DNA of 64,000 bases. Origin: Cyanoderma ruficeps. Its lineage: Eukaryota; Chordata; Aves; Passeriformes; Timaliidae. A model generated the notes under the pieces. It was not told the DNA's origin, ran no database searches, and worked only from the letters and a program-made list of their open reading frames with translations. Shown here one piece after another: positions 50,834 through 63,435 of the stretch. Position 1 is the stretch's first letter. The number at the start of each line of letters is the position of its first letter. The stretch is taken from contig VZDJ01000623.1 of assembly GCA_008694505.1 (NCBI GenBank), positions 2,724,442 through 2,788,441 of the forward strand, read 5' to 3'. The translations under genes and the position numbers were made by a program.

Positions 50834-51678
50834 GGCTCCATCTGCCATGGTGTTCACTTGGGACAAGAAAGGTGCTGTGTTGTGTGCAACTTTTGGGCTC
50901 CAAAGCCAGCTCGGGTCAGGTTGCTTCTTGTAAGGCTTCTCCAAGGCTACAGGAATCCCTTTAACAACTCAAATCATGGCTTACAACAGTTTAAAGGAAT
51001 TTCCATTACAACCTCCAACCCTGGTGCCTTTGGGCCAGGGTTTGACACTGTAATGAACTCTTACCTTTGCTCCTGCTCTGGCTTGCCCTTATCCACATGC
51101 TGATGTCCCTGAGGGTGTATCTGCTCCACCTGGAACCTTATCTCTGAGCCATGGCCTCTCCCAGGGGTGTACTTGCTGTGGTGTAGACTTCCCCACAGTC
51201 ACCTGGATGTGCACTTGTGTCCCCACAGGCCACCACCATGGCACTGACATAACTGAGATGGAAGTGCTCTGGTGTGGACACGTTCATGGCTGTGAACACC
51301 CTGGGGTGTCCTGCTCCCACGTGTGGTCACCCACAGGTCACGTTGACTGGAGCACAAATTGGGGTCCCAGCCTGTCCAGTACAGCAGCACAGAAGCAGCA
51401 GCAATGCCCTGGCCATCTGCCAGCCCCATTGCATCACTGTTGCTGTTATCAGAATGTTCCCAGGCACAGCAGAGTAGGATGATAAGCCACACGGTGGGAC
51501 AGCACGCAGTGAAAGCAAAAAGCAGTCACTAATGAACACTAGACTCAAATATCCAGTGAGAGAAGCAAGCCCCATGGCAAGCACAGGAGTCTGCCAATTA
51601 ATAGCTAATCAGTAGTAACAGCTATAAATTTGATTTAGCATGTTTCGGTCAAATCTCTTGTTATCTTGAACCCTTTGA
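50834..51678 (-). mobile_element. Leader / untranslated region of the ERV remnant
   Basis: This section lies between the nested LTR and the primer-binding region of the older provirus. It has no coding frame with retroviral motifs. Overlapping frames (51199-51492 minus, 51207-51482 plus) are chance frames. Its place directly inside the 5' LTR and its general resemblance to leader sequence of avian proviruses are the basis; the resemblance is from memory and untested. Confidence 0.6.
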
Positions 51679-51693
51679 GCCCCATGGTGGCCA
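51679..51693 (-). other. Probable decayed retroviral primer-binding site
   Basis: Fifteen bases lying 11 bases inside the 5' LTR read TGGCCACCATGGGGC in sense. The TGG start and GGGGC end, with bases missing in the middle, look like a degraded lysine-tRNA-type site. The location is right; the tRNA identity is a guess. Confidence 0.45.
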
Positions 51694-51704
51694 AGAGAAA
51701 GAAC

Positions 51705-52278
51705 TGTCATGGTTTAACTCTGCTGACAACCCAGCTTCATGCAGCTCATCTTCCCCCAGTGGAATGGGGGGGTGGAAATTAGAAGAGAAATAGTGAGAAA
51801 AATCAGAAGTTGAGGTAAAGACAGTTCAATGGGTAAAGCAAAAGCTGCACGCACAAGCAAAACAAAACAAAGAACTCATTCACTGCTTCCTGTGGGCAGG
51901 TGTTCAGCCATCCTCAAGAGACAAGGCTCCATCACATGGAACAGTGACTTGGGAAGACAAGCACCATCATTCCAAATATCCCCCCTTTCTTCCTTCTTCC
52001 CCCAGATTTATGAACTGAACATTACTCTGTATGGTCTGGGATGTCCCTTGGGTCAGTTGGGGTCGGCTGTCCTGGCTGTAACCCCTCCCCACTCCTTATG
52101 CACCCCCAGACTCCTCCTTGGTGGGGTGAGGGGCAGGAAAGGCTTAAGCTTGTGTAAGCCCTGCCCAGCAATGATGAAATCCCTGAGTCATCAATGCTGT
52201 TTCTAACACAAATCCAAACACAGCCCCATATGCAATACTCTGAAGGAAATTAACTCTATCCCAACCAAAACCAGTACA
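51705..52278 (-). mobile_element. Full-length 5' LTR of the ERV remnant
   Basis: A 574-bp LTR with TG and CA ends. On the plus strand it opens 'tgtcatggtttaactctg' and closes 'ttaactctatcccaacc' and 'ccagtaca'. In sense, a degraded TATA word (CATAAAT) lies near 52010 and a degraded poly(A) signal near 51825. It shares the order of all major blocks with the solo LTR at 16222-16799. The primer-binding region and leader lie on its left, which fixes it as the 5' LTR of a minus-strand provirus. Confidence 0.85.
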
Positions 52279-52324
52279 AGTCTCCATTTCTGCTTGACTC
52301 CAAACAAGACAATCTTTTTTGAGT

Positions 52325-52395
52325 GTCCCATGTTTCAGATGGAATAACTGAGGCAGGGGTGAAAAAGTTGTTTTCCTCTGTGTCAGTGCTGGTGT
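52325..52395 (-). mobile_element. Possible MIR-like SINE fragment
   Basis: The plus strand reads 'cccatgtttcagatggaata' then 'actgaggcaggggtgaa', resembling the reverse complement of the MIR 3' half. It lies 46 bases past the ERV edge and could be part of the pre-insertion site. Tentative. Confidence 0.4.
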
Positions 52396-54485
52396 CTGCA
52401 TAGGGTGAGCATCACTTGGGCTCTTCTCTAGTGTTTGGAAGAAAGGAGGTGCCAAGATATGAATCATGCTACCATCCCTCACCACGGGCTGGCATTGAGC
52501 GTATTGTCAAATGGGCAAAGAGTGATTCTGTTTGATGATGTTTATGTTTATCTTTTACATTTATCCATTTGTGATTTGAATGTGATTGAGTTTCAGTTAT
52601 TAAAGTACACATAGTTTTGACAAATCCAGGCAGTTACAACTCCTCTGTGAAGTAAGATGCAATAATTTTTTCACTGTAATCAAGTAGAGGAGATGTGAAT
52701 ATGACTGCACTTGGCAAGCACTAGCTCTGCTGCTATAGACTCATATATATCATGTCACACATACACACACACATATTATAAATAATGAATTTGAAAAATG
52801 CCTTTTTACTCTTGTGGCCAAGGAACAGCCTCAATTTTGGGTATTTCAAGTTACATTAAGAGAAGAGTGGCTTCTGAAATTAGACTTCCAAGAAATGTGA
52901 CACAAGAATTCTTTTTTACTTTATTGCTCTTACTATCCTTAAAAAAAAAAAGCGTGTTTTGAGGGTAAATATCCTGCACAAATAGTTCTCTGTAATGAGC
53001 TGTTATTTGAGTGATCTGCTGAAATCATCTTATTATACTGATGGCTTTAAATTTTTTCTGGACTTACAGCTGATTGTTTGATTGCACTGATTCTGTATAC
53101 TGGATGGAAGAACAACAGAATCAATTTTATTCCAAATGTGGCTGTTCCTAGCAGCGTTTTTTTCAATTTTAAAGTTGTGTAATACTGGAGACGAAGACAG
53201 AGTGCATAAACTGGATTTCAGGTTGACCAAGTACTTAAATACATTGGTTTCCCTTTGCTTTTGGTATATAGCTTTGAATTCTTCTAAATTACTGGTCTCC
53301 TTGGCAGTCTTGTTGTAGGATGTGAATATACATTTAACATTGCATGACTAGAGAAGTCATCATCGTGCCACAGTTGTTCACTGAATTTACTTCTGGATGG
53401 GAATGTCCACAGGGCAAAGCTCTCATCTCCAGGAGGACACATTGCCATCTCTGCAGGAGGCCTCTACAAAGGGACAAAGGTTTAAGACAGCAGAGAAAAC
53501 TGATTTTTACATCCGCCAAAAGAGGTCTGAGACAGCAGAAAGGTGGTGCTGCTTCTCATCAATGTTGTGAGAGGCTTGTAAACCCCGTCTTGGTCTGGTC
53601 CTGAGACCTTGCTGATATTAAGGCAGGAAAAAGTAAGAATAGGAGCAGGAGGATGATACTACCTGTACCTTGTGTCCTGTTTGGAGGATCTGGCACACAA
53701 GACGTACCTGAGTCTACTAAGAATGATTCCAAAAAGAATTCAAAAATTTGCTTTAGAAGTTAATGGAGCTCTTTATTCGTCTAAACAAGGATTAGACCTG
53801 GAGGGTTTGCTGAGCATTTTTCAGAGGTGTGCAAGGAATAACAGAGATTCTTTGATCTATCAGATATGTCTCCTGGAAAATTTCCCCAAGATGCACTGTG
53901 CATTCTCATATGTGAATTTGGATTTTGGATATCATAGGCATCTTGAAATCAGAGCAGACATAGCCTGCAGTGAACACCTGTAGTTCCTTACTCTGCTCAT
54001 ATTAGATGTTATTTCTAATTCTGGTTAATTATTTAATCTGTCTATTTGAATCAAGGCAAATGGGTTTAGGAAGCTGTGCTACCTGCTGTAATTTTTCAGA
54101 GATGTGAAAGGAAGCAGTAGTTTCCACCTGCCAACTGAACAAACCAATGTGATTTTCCTAATCTTTTCACATTTACTGAGAAGTAACTAATTATATCACT
54201 CACTACAAATTAATATTACATCATCATGTTTATCCTTCTGTATTTGAGAGCAATGCATCTTTACAGAAAGAAAGGAATAATGTAATTAAGGATAAGCAAA
54301 TACACCGATGTGAATTTGCCTTTGGTTGAATGCTTTTTGCATGAGGTTTAATGAAACTTATTTACTCTAAAAATGGCTTATAAAATTCACTCAGGCCAAA
54401 TTTATCCCTCAGCTGTTGTATGGCTGTATAGCTCATTGACCCAGCACTTGGGTTGTACCTTCCAGTGAGCTTTGGGTTGAGAATG
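52396..54485. other. No gene recognised; non-coding DNA
   Basis: There is no supportable gene. A short CA microsatellite lies at 52756-52773. A plus-strand frame of 103 codons (53672-53983) has no domain or exon context. Confidence 0.5.
52756..52773. repeat. (CA)n microsatellite
   Basis: CA dinucleotides interrupted by one AT, 18 bases long, flanked by TA-rich sequence. Potentially length-polymorphic. Confidence 0.75.
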
Positions 54486-54890
54486 ACATAATCAATTAGG
54501 TTGGAATTGACCTCTGAGACCATCAAGTCTGATCACCACCTTGTCAACCAGACCATGGCACTGAGTGCCACGTGCAGGCTTTCTTTAAACACCTCCAGGG
54601 ATGGTCACTCCACCACCTCCCTGGGTAGCCTGTTCCAAGGTCTGGAATTTCTGTGAACAAATTCTTCCTCATATCCAGCGTAAACCTCCCCTGGCGCAGC
54701 TTGAGGCCACATCCTCTCATCCTGTGGGTGGTCGCCTGGGAGCAGAGCCTGACCCCCACCTGGCTACACCCTCCTGTCAGGGAATTGTAGGGAGTATCCC
54801 TGAGCCTCCTTTTCTCTAGGATAAACAATCCCAGCTCCCTCAGCTGCTCCTCACAGGACTTGTGCTCCAGACTCTTGCCCAGCTCCATTT
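54486..54890 (-). mobile_element. CR1 LINE 3' end with open C-terminal frame
   Basis: On the minus strand a 114-codon frame (54888-54544) runs without a stop through the C-terminal part of CR1 ORF2. Landmarks are 'EEQLRELGLFILEKRRLR', 'GGCSQVGVRLCSQAT', 'GLKLRQGRFTLDMRKNLFTE' and a final tryptophan-rich piece. The 3' UTR follows towards 54486, with 'ttggaattgacctctgag' on the plus strand near the end. It is 5'-truncated and cannot be active because the endonuclease and reverse-transcriptase core are absent. The open frame suggests it is younger than the copies near 17-18 kb. Confidence 0.93.
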
Positions 54891-57800
54891 TCCTTTTCCA
54901 GACTCAAATGCAGAGTCTCGCAGCTCTCCCCATAGGAGGGTCACAGTGGCTGTGCTCAGGGAAATGGATCTTGGAGGAGTTGTCAGCTCCAGAGGAGGAC
55001 TCACATTTCTGAGAATACCAGCCAGTGTAACTCCTTCCTCTTTATGGGTTTGCTTTGTTTGCTTATGCGTTTGCTCTCTTTGCTCCAAAGTTCAGGCTGT
55101 GTGGCAGGGAAGGATGGGTCAGCAGCTGAACAAAGAAAATCCCCTTGAGCACCAGCCTTGGGCCAGGCCATGCCCCGTAGCTGGGCTGAGTTCTTAGCCA
55201 CTGTGCACATTCACAGCAGGGGCTGTTCCTAGGAAGGGTGGGGAGTGAGACTGTGTTTCTGTGTTTCAAGGAGGTTCTCCAAGGGGTGAAATGCAAACGT
55301 CTGCATAGGAGGAAATAATGTTCACTCGTAAATAAAGCAGTGAGGATCAGCCTCATCAAAATGCTGCACAGTGTCCCCTGCACTGCCTGTGGTTCAGGAG
55401 GTGCCTATTTCATATGTGTTCCTTTATTGTTATTGTTTTCTGTCATTATGTGCTGTGTTATTTCTGCTGCCACAGCACCCAGAAAACACAGCTACTCATC
55501 CAGAGTAAATGCATTAAAGCAGATGTGATTTGTGCCCCAAGTGCAATAAGGCAGGACTGCAGGCTCACACCAGCTGCTGTCACCTGGGTGAGCAGCAATC
55601 CTGCCATCTCTTTGCAGCCTGAGCATACTCCAAAGGTCTCTGCTCATATGGGGTCACAGCTTAAGATGGACCAGAAAGCATGTAAAAAGTCATGTATACT
55701 ATCTTACTTTCTAGTATATGTGTCCTCTTCCTTATGTAGAATTTTCTTGGAGTTAAAGACTGTTTTTCTGTTTGTAAATATCAATTATCTCCCCAGCTTC
55801 ACTAAGCAGCTTTGATTTAGACCTATGAGTCTGTTCTTATAACTAATCAAAGCTTTTAATAACATTAGCTATAGTGACACCCTTGTAACTTTGCTAAAAA
55901 TTGCTTAACACCTGTCAAGAAATTTGTTTTATTAACAGTGACAGGATTTATCCAGTTGCTAGCCAGTCATTCTCTAAAGTATCATTTTATTTTGGATGCC
56001 TACCCATTTTAAAAATGTTTAATGTTTGCATGTATTTCTTTGTCATTTGTGAGTGACTACACATTCTGGTCTACAGAAAAACCAATTAGAAAGGTCCTTA
56101 TTGCACAGTGGGTGCAATTAAAATGAGAGGACCAGACATAATGGAAGCTGGCAACAGGCTGTGGAGAATTATGAAGGGAGAGAGCACAAGAAGAGATGTA
56201 CATTCATTCTTGAGAGGGCATTTTTTTACAAATAGTACAATTTGTGTCATGCTGAAGTTTGGATTAGGAACATCTAATTGCAATCAGTGGTGGCATCAAG
56301 TGGACCAAGTGCATATTAACATATATATTAACAAGATATAGTAACTGTATGAAAAATGAAATTCAATTGATGTTTTAACCATGCGGCCTTTATGATTCTT
56401 GAAGGGAAGATGGTTTTGTCCATGCCAGTCTAGTCTGTGCACCCAAGAGGATAGATGAATTTTCTGGAGCCTTTCTGGAGGGCTGCTACTTGCTGATTCA
56501 GAGAAGCAGACATCCCCCACACCCAGCAATCACATCACATTCATTCCAGGGATTAATTGCCTTAATTAAATAAGTCACATCTGGAGTTTTCCCTGTGAGC
56601 CACCTCCTGGGTGAAACAACCTCACTGTGTATCTTCAACCTTTTTGTTGTACTGTTGAGATTTCAAACATCTCATGGAGAAACTGTGTGTTTGTAGGAGG
56701 CCTGAGGTGGCTGAGCTCTGGTTTTGGGTGAGCCCTCCATGTATGAGCAATGCCCATTGAAGGTGTGTTAAGTTTTGTGGGACAGCCTTGGTGGAGCAAT
56801 GTCTCCACTCGTGGAGGTGAACGTGGTAAAGCCGGCCTCAGATTCCCACTGATTCATTCAGTCAGTTCTCATTTGAATTTTTATCAAAATTTGAAATTAA
56901 AATCTTTAAGAGAATAGTTTTATCCCTTTAAAGCCCCTGCTATTAGTAGGTAAAACAAGATCTTGAAAGGCTTTTACAGTATCTGAATAATTCTCAAAAG
57001 ATGTGATATGTAGCCTGGCCCAGGGAAGCACTCACACCTGTTGAAAACAGTACAGTTTATTTCTTTTCTGTCTGCAATCACCTTCATACATATCACATAC
57101 CCACAACTCACACGAGTGATTTAATGAGTGTGGCCCAAGTTTCTCAAATCAGAGTAAATGTTGTATTTTCTGAAGTGTTCTCTCCTGCACCAGGTTTGCA
57201 GTGAAAATGAAGAAATTAATTCCTGTGCTGCATGTGTGAGATTTTAGCCCTGGTTACACAGCTGGGGTCAGGTTTGGAACAAGAAGTAATTGGATATCTT
57301 CATGGGCATTGCTCAGGATGCTCTTCTGGAATAAACTGCACTGCAATGTATATTTTAATACCTTTACCTTTCAGTTAGGTATTGAAAACAATATATCAAG
57401 TTGAAAGGCAATAAAAACCTTTGTGTAAATATGCCCTAGGGATAGGTTGATTGAACTGTATTTTTTTTATTATTATTATTCCTGGAGTCTTGTGAGAAAA
57501 GTCTTTGTTGGAGAGATGATGCACTGCTGGATTTTATAACAAGGTTCCAAAAGAACTTCTAACAAGGAAAGAAGTGTAGACTCCAGGGTGGGGAGGTGGG
57601 GAGAAAGTGTTTGTTTTTTTTTTTTTAGTTTCAATTCATCTCAGATTCTGTATTTTAACTGCAGTTTCTCGTAAGAGTTTTATATACAGATTCCTGAACA
57701 ATTCATGTTAGTTTTTGTGAATGTCTTTTTGCTAAAGCCCAGCATCTTTCTAACTGTTGTCACCAGTGTGTTCAATGCTTGTGACAAACTCACACCTTTA

Positions 57801-60800
57801 TTCTATTAACCCAGAATTCCAGCACACTCTTCAAATATTGATTAAGGATTGAGTAGTAGCACTGTGGTTTTTCTCATTTTATACCAGTCTAATTACTGAG
57901 AAATTATGGCCCAACAAACAATATAGATTTTGCCTATTTTTAATATAATAGTGTTTCTAGATGGTGTTTGGCTCTGGTAATGGACACCCTTAGACTAAGG
58001 TTGTGTTCAGTAGCGATAGAAGGGTAGAGGAATTTCATCATCATCATCTGCAGTGCTCTGGTTTCCCATCAGCCAGGGAGATGTTGGGCCCCCAAGTGAA
58101 AAGGGAAGGAAAAAGAAACAGGTCTTGACCTCTGGACATTTTGTACTTACATGTTGGTTATAAGGACCTGCGACGTAAAAGAAATTCAGATGCTAAATCT
58201 AAAACTGTAGAGAAGCCAAGTCTCAGAGTTAAAACCCCAAGAAATTATCCAGTCTTCCTGGAATCATAAAAATCTCTCTAAAAATAATGAGATTATATAA
58301 AAATTTCAGTTGGGTTCTTGGTTTCGAGCCTTTAGGGTGTATTTGAGCCACACAGCCAAAGTGTTCCCTGTAAGCCTGAAGGCTAACAGACACCAAAATA
58401 AAACAAAATAAAAATGAGAGCTGAGCCACCGCATTACTCATGTCTTTACAAACTCAGACTTTACAAAAAATGCCCACAAGTACCCAAAGGCTGAGGACAA
58501 ACTTAAGACACTAGGCAAGATCATTACTGCAAGTATAGGAGAAGCAGAGAGTGAAATTGTCTAGAAATTGATGGTGAACTTGGGTTGTCTGGACTGAAAT
58601 GTGCAAAAAGAAAACCAAGGGCATTATTAATGTTAAGAAAATGAGTCCCCTGCAAATTCTTACTCTTTTTTTTTTGTCCTTAAATATATGGTTTAAGGTG
58701 CCATTTGGAACTCAGGAAAGAAAATTTATTTTATTTTTGAAGATATATTCTTTTCAACTCGACAGTACCCTTTTCAATAATTCAATGAGATCAGTGAGAA
58801 GTAAAAAAGGAGCTGTAGTGAGTCAACTTTGCAGCTTGGCAGTGAGTGAGTGGCACTGCAGCCTCAACACAGGTAATAAAAGGGGTAAAGAAAGATCAGG
58901 GCAGAGAGCCTGAAAATGAATAAACCAGCTGAAAATTTCTTTAGTGACAGACTTATGGAGCAAAGAGAGACATATTATCTCTCTTTCTCATTTTGCATGA
59001 TGAAATTATGCCTTGAAAGTAGCTGGAAAAGAATTCCGTCATATAGAGCATTGTACTTGCCTCTTGGATTTACTTTTATTTTTCTTTGGTAAATTTTCCT
59101 GTGGGAAAAATAGGCACCAAACTTCATTTGACCCATGTTCTACTTGGGTTTCTTTTCTGTTCTAAATGTGTCCTTTCTACTTTCTTCTTCATAAAATAAG
59201 GGAAGGGCAAACAGCACATGACCTCAGTTGTTGGTATGAAATATGACAGGATACGCATCGGTAATAAAACAAGAAACTCCCCCTTTTTCCCTTCCAGGCA
59301 CCAGAAAATGCTCCCATCTTCATGCAAACCTTATATTTTAGGATTATCTCTAATTGGGATGTACCGGACTTAGAGGTTTTAACTGCAGATTCTCAGAATT
59401 CCCTAAATTTATCAAAGGGGAGGTTTTTACCAGCAAATCTGTGTCTCCTGGGCCCATCTCTAATCACACACAGAAAGAGGGTGGAAAAAATAAGAAGCTT
59501 TTTTTCTCCTCCTGCCAAGCGTGGATCAGTGTGGGAACTTGAACCCACCAGCTGACAAAAGTAGGAACTTTGCTCTGAATCTTTGGTTCAGGGAAAGCCC
59601 TTTGGTTCTGTGTTGTGTCACACTCCGGGGAAGGTTTATAGAGCTCTCAGATACTGGCTGATCCTGTAAGTCCTGTCAACATGGAAATATTTTTGGTTGA
59701 TGCTGGAACTTCCCACCCTAAATACTTAATAGCTGTCCTGCTGACGTTTTGCATCAGAGCTGGGGACTGGAGCTGGCTTCCCTGGTCATAAGGGAATAAG
59801 AAAACTGCTTTTCTGTGACAGTGTTTCTGTGGCTCGCTCTATGAGTGGAGGACACGCTCTCCACTGAGCATTTTAGCACAGCTTGTACACAAACACAGCC
59901 TGGAAGGACTTGAAATGGGCTCAGCCAAGGTGATGACTCACCATGGGGGTGATGGGGCAGCTGAAATCCTCCTGCCAGTTAGGGATGTCATCAGCACTTC
60001 AGTCTGGGGAAGACCCTCACATGGTTTGCACCCACTGATGACTCCAGGACTTGGAAATGGGAGCAGGAGGCACACGGGGGCTTAAAGTCATCCTGAGTAA
60101 TGAGCTGATGGAAGCAGAAATTTGGAGTCATGTCTCCAAATAAGTTCAGATCTTCCCTTCATCCTTCACTGAGGTCACTGATTTGTTAGAAAGCATGGCT
60201 GGAATGGAGCTTATTGATGTGATCAGTGATTTAAAAGGAACTTCTTTTTCTTTCTGGGAATAATTGCAGGTGCTTTCTTTAAAGCAGGTTGGAGAAGCAG
60301 TGTCCCCAGTGGGACTGACAGTGTGCTCAGGGGGATGAGCGGCTATAGCTTTTTATCCTGGTGTAATGTCAGGCATTGCATTAACGGGGAAGAGAACAAC
60401 CCAAGGGATTCAAAGGCTAGAAAGCCCCATCTTGAAGAAATAAGCCAATATTTTAAGTAATAAGGGTTAGCACAAAGCTTTCCCAGGGCTGGTGTACCCT
60501 GTTACAGCCCTATGGCAGTGCTCTTACACCTTCCTGTAACAGACATAAACCAGTGTCACAGCACTTGCTGGACTAGATCCACCTTTTTGATGGATATTTT
60601 TATATATTGAACACCAGAAAATCTGTTGAGAAGGCAGAAAGGGAAAAGAGGAAGATCATCAGCTGGTATAAAGCAGAACAAGTCCATTAGCATCAATGGC
60701 ATGCAGCTGGCACCAGCTGAGGCACTTCTTTGGCTTTCCCCTGCAGAGCTGCAGTGTGTTGCTTGTCTGAGAGCTGGCAGGACATGGAAACCCCCGCCAA

Positions 60801-60979
60801 GTTGTGTGTATGAGAAAATGTCTTATCTGTGTGCAAGAGGCTGTTGCTTGGGTGGGCACACAATGGTCCCAGAGTACCCTTGCACCCAGAAAGCCTCTGA
60901 ACTGCTGATCCCAAGAGACTGAGAGAGTGAATCAGGACTATCTCCATATTTTCTCTTTTTTTTAATGCTTTTTATGCAG
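54891..60979. other. No gene recognised; non-coding DNA
   Basis: Frames reach 133 codons (55414-55815, plus) without domains. Low-complexity pieces include T and TTA repeats at 57463-57480 and a short (ATC)n at 58024-58036. A phrase near 60565-60590, 'gctggactagatccacc', faintly recalls a CR1 3' end but is too short to call. Confidence 0.5.
57463..57480. repeat. T run and (TTA)n microsatellite
   Basis: Eight T bases lead into repeated ATT units. Simple low complexity. Confidence 0.7.
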
Positions 60980-61060
60980 GTATTTGTTCTGTGCTGGGAG
61001 GCATTTTGCTAGAATTGCCCTTTGGTCTGACCCAGTGTGGTGGGTCTTCTCTTCCTCCAC
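60980..61060 (+). mobile_element. Old CR1-like 3' end fragment
   Basis: The plus strand reads 'gtgctgggaggcattttgct', then 'ttggtctgacccagtgtgg', then 'gggtcttctcttcc'. The phrase 'ggtctgacccagt-tgg' followed by a 'tcttatgttctt'-like tail is a hallmark of an old CR1 group 3' end in birds and reptiles. It is short and diverged; the upstream part is not recognisable. Confidence 0.6.
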
Positions 61061-63405
61061 ACAGACAGGTGGTTGAAGGGGTCTGTAATTTCCCAAGTAG
61101 GCAGACAAAGGAGAAAACACTGAAGCCACTTTATCTCTCTTGTTCAGTTTAACTTTTGTGGCTCTGTGTGTGTAAGCACCACAGTGCTTCCCTTGCAGGG
61201 CCAGTGTAGGGTGATCTCCGTTCAGGCAAGAGCACAAACCCTTTGCAGAGCTGCTCACTGCACGTAGTCTTTAGAGATAAACGTGAAAAAAGAAGGGCTG
61301 GAAACTTGCAGAGTGTGAGATGCTTTATGGTTGTGCTTGTGCAGTTAAATGATGAGAAACCCAGGCTGAGATTTTTGTGGCTGACAAGCAGCAGCTTCTC
61401 AAGGGGCTGTTTCCAAGCCTGGCCGTGGCGTCGGGAGCCTTGAGCTGGGCACGCAGAGCTGTGCTGGCAGCCACCAGCATATTTGATGTGATGCCACTGA
61501 GAAGCAGACAGTAGGAAAGTTTAAATGTGGGCTTGTTTGTTAATGCTCCCCTGGAGCCCCTGCTGGAACACGGTGGGTCTGTGCAGGCAGTGTGGGGTGC
61601 ACCAGCCCAGCCCCGGGAAGTGGAAGGTTGTCCATGCTGCAGTAATCTCCATAATCCTGCAGTCAGAGAAAATGTTGGGATCTAAAGCAATGTGCCTCAT
61701 GCCTGGTGCTCTTCCCTGGTGCTCTCCACATTCTTCTCCATGTTGTCTCAGTGTTGATGCAGGAGGAGCAGTGTCAGCCCAGGAAAAGGTGGTTTCTTGA
61801 CCCGCTCTGGCTGCAGCCAGTGCTGTGACTTTGCCTGTGGCAGACTGGAGTGGCTGATGGGCAAATCTTGTTTTTTTTGTGTCTGTGGCCTGAACCAAGG
61901 ATGATCCATGCAGCTCCTCCTTTCCCATTTCCCCAGCTGCTGGTTCTGGCATCTGCCCTCTTCTCATGTTTTATGTCACTTGGGATCAACTGTATAAAAG
62001 GACAAGATAGTCTGAAAGCATCATTGTTGGTAATTCAGAGCTTGGTATAAGGTGATTTTTCCCCCTGCACAACAATTTTTTTTCCTAATTCAAAACTAGC
62101 TCAGATATGTCTGCAGGTGCTCTGCTGATGATATACAAGAAGGACCAAATGCACTCTTGCTTAGTTTGACTGACTATTCAAAGAGAATGGTGTTAAAAAT
62201 CAACACATCTATTTATTTTCTTTTATTTTTCTCATCCTGAAGATGTTATTCAGAATGCAAAGAATGAGCAGGTTGATGGAATAAGAAGATGCTTTTACAG
62301 ATGCTTTTTGTAGAGCTGTGCTTGAAGTGTTTTGTTTGGACTTTTAAATGTCAAGGCAGTCCTACTGTTTAATTGAGATTTAAATATGAAATAGGTTCCC
62401 AAACAGGCACAGACTGTGCAATGTCATGTCCAATATTAAACCTGGCACTTGGCTATCTCTGCCCTTCCATTTAAACAGCTCAAAATTGAGCACGTGTAAA
62501 ATTTGGAATGGTTGTACTAAAGGGATGCCTGCATTCCCTCATCTTCTCTCTTTGTTAAGTACTTAATTATTTTTGTTGCCTTCTTACCTATTCATAAGTG
62601 GGAACTGCTCTGTGTCTGATGCGAGTAATTTCTCATTGTATTGTGCTTCCAAATTGACATTTATAAATTAAACAGCGGTGTAACATCCCAGAGAGCACCA
62701 CTGTGGCACAATTAGGAATGTAATTGCATGGAGTCACCAGGGAGGCATCTGGGATGGGGGAGGCATTGCAGATATTAGAGATGGGGGTGACAGAGGCAGC
62801 GCCAGTGTGCAGAAAACTCACCCAGACTCTCCCATTAAAATTGTGCTCACCGTGTTACCCTGGGGAGGGAGGGTGGAAAAGGCATTTGAGAGCTGAGTGC
62901 AGGGTCTGCTTTCATTGAACTCAGATGGATTTTCTCTTTAACTTCACCCCAAGCAACATACTGATTCCTAATGTAGAAATTGTAATGCCTTGTGCTGGCT
63001 ATGGAAAAAACACTGGAAAGAGGAATTAATGTCTCTCCTCCTACACACTGAGACATTACAAGTTTGTGGGTCCTTGAAGACCCACAGTACCACCTCGTCT
63101 CCTCCCAGGTGGGATGCTCTCCCAAATAATGTTGCACAAGACTGAGCTTTCAGGTAGAACCAAGTCAGATATGAGCTTGGAGAACTTGGGAGAGGAAACC
63201 ATATGCTCCCTAAGCTCTCTAGAGTTGTGTTTACTTCTGCTTTGATCACATGGATTGGCTTGTAGCCTCCTTTCAGATGTGATTATCATCCTAATTGGCC
63301 CTAATGAGAACTACACATGCAGAGGAAAGGGGATAACAACTGTTCCACCCCCAACCTCGTTCTCTCCAAATTACAAGTAATAGGAAAAAAGAGGTGTCTC
63401 TTTTT
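61061..63405. other. No gene recognised; non-coding DNA
   Basis: There is no gene or element that I can support. A 148-codon minus-strand frame (61521-61967) overlaps a plus-strand frame and has no domain. The stretch 62450-62720 is AT-rich and could be conserved non-coding sequence. Confidence 0.5.
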
Positions 63406-63434
63406 ATGTGTGTATATATATATGTGTGTATGTA
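63406..63434. repeat. (TG/TA)n microsatellite next to an N
   Basis: Alternating TG and TA units, followed by one unresolved base (63435). Probably length-variable. Confidence 0.8.
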
Positions 63435-63435
63435 N

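Larger units (their letters stand above)
50113..52278 (-). mobile_element. Endogenous retrovirus remnant, gag-pol-env lost
   Basis: On the minus strand the order is 5' LTR (52278-51705), a decayed primer-binding region, a leader (51678-50834, continuing after the nested insertion at 50533-50326), and then a partial 3' LTR (50325-50113). There is no open coding region and no recognisable gag, pol or env motif, so essentially the whole coding part has been deleted. The two LTR pieces are in the same orientation. The outer flanks show no matching short duplication, so later rearrangement or recombination between elements is possible. The assignment to the avian ERV group with 'tgtcatggtttaac' antisense ends is from family knowledge; whether it is ERVL-like or ERVK-like is unresolved. 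Confidence 0.78.

Noticed and set aside
50831..51492. Open frames inside the retroviral leader as gag or env remnants
   Set aside because: They overlap on both strands, carry no retroviral motif, and lie where the untranslated leader is expected.
60560..60600. Possible CR1 3' end ('ctggactagatccacc')
   Set aside because: The match is under 20 bases and lacks the following hallmark phrase that is present at 61.02 kb.
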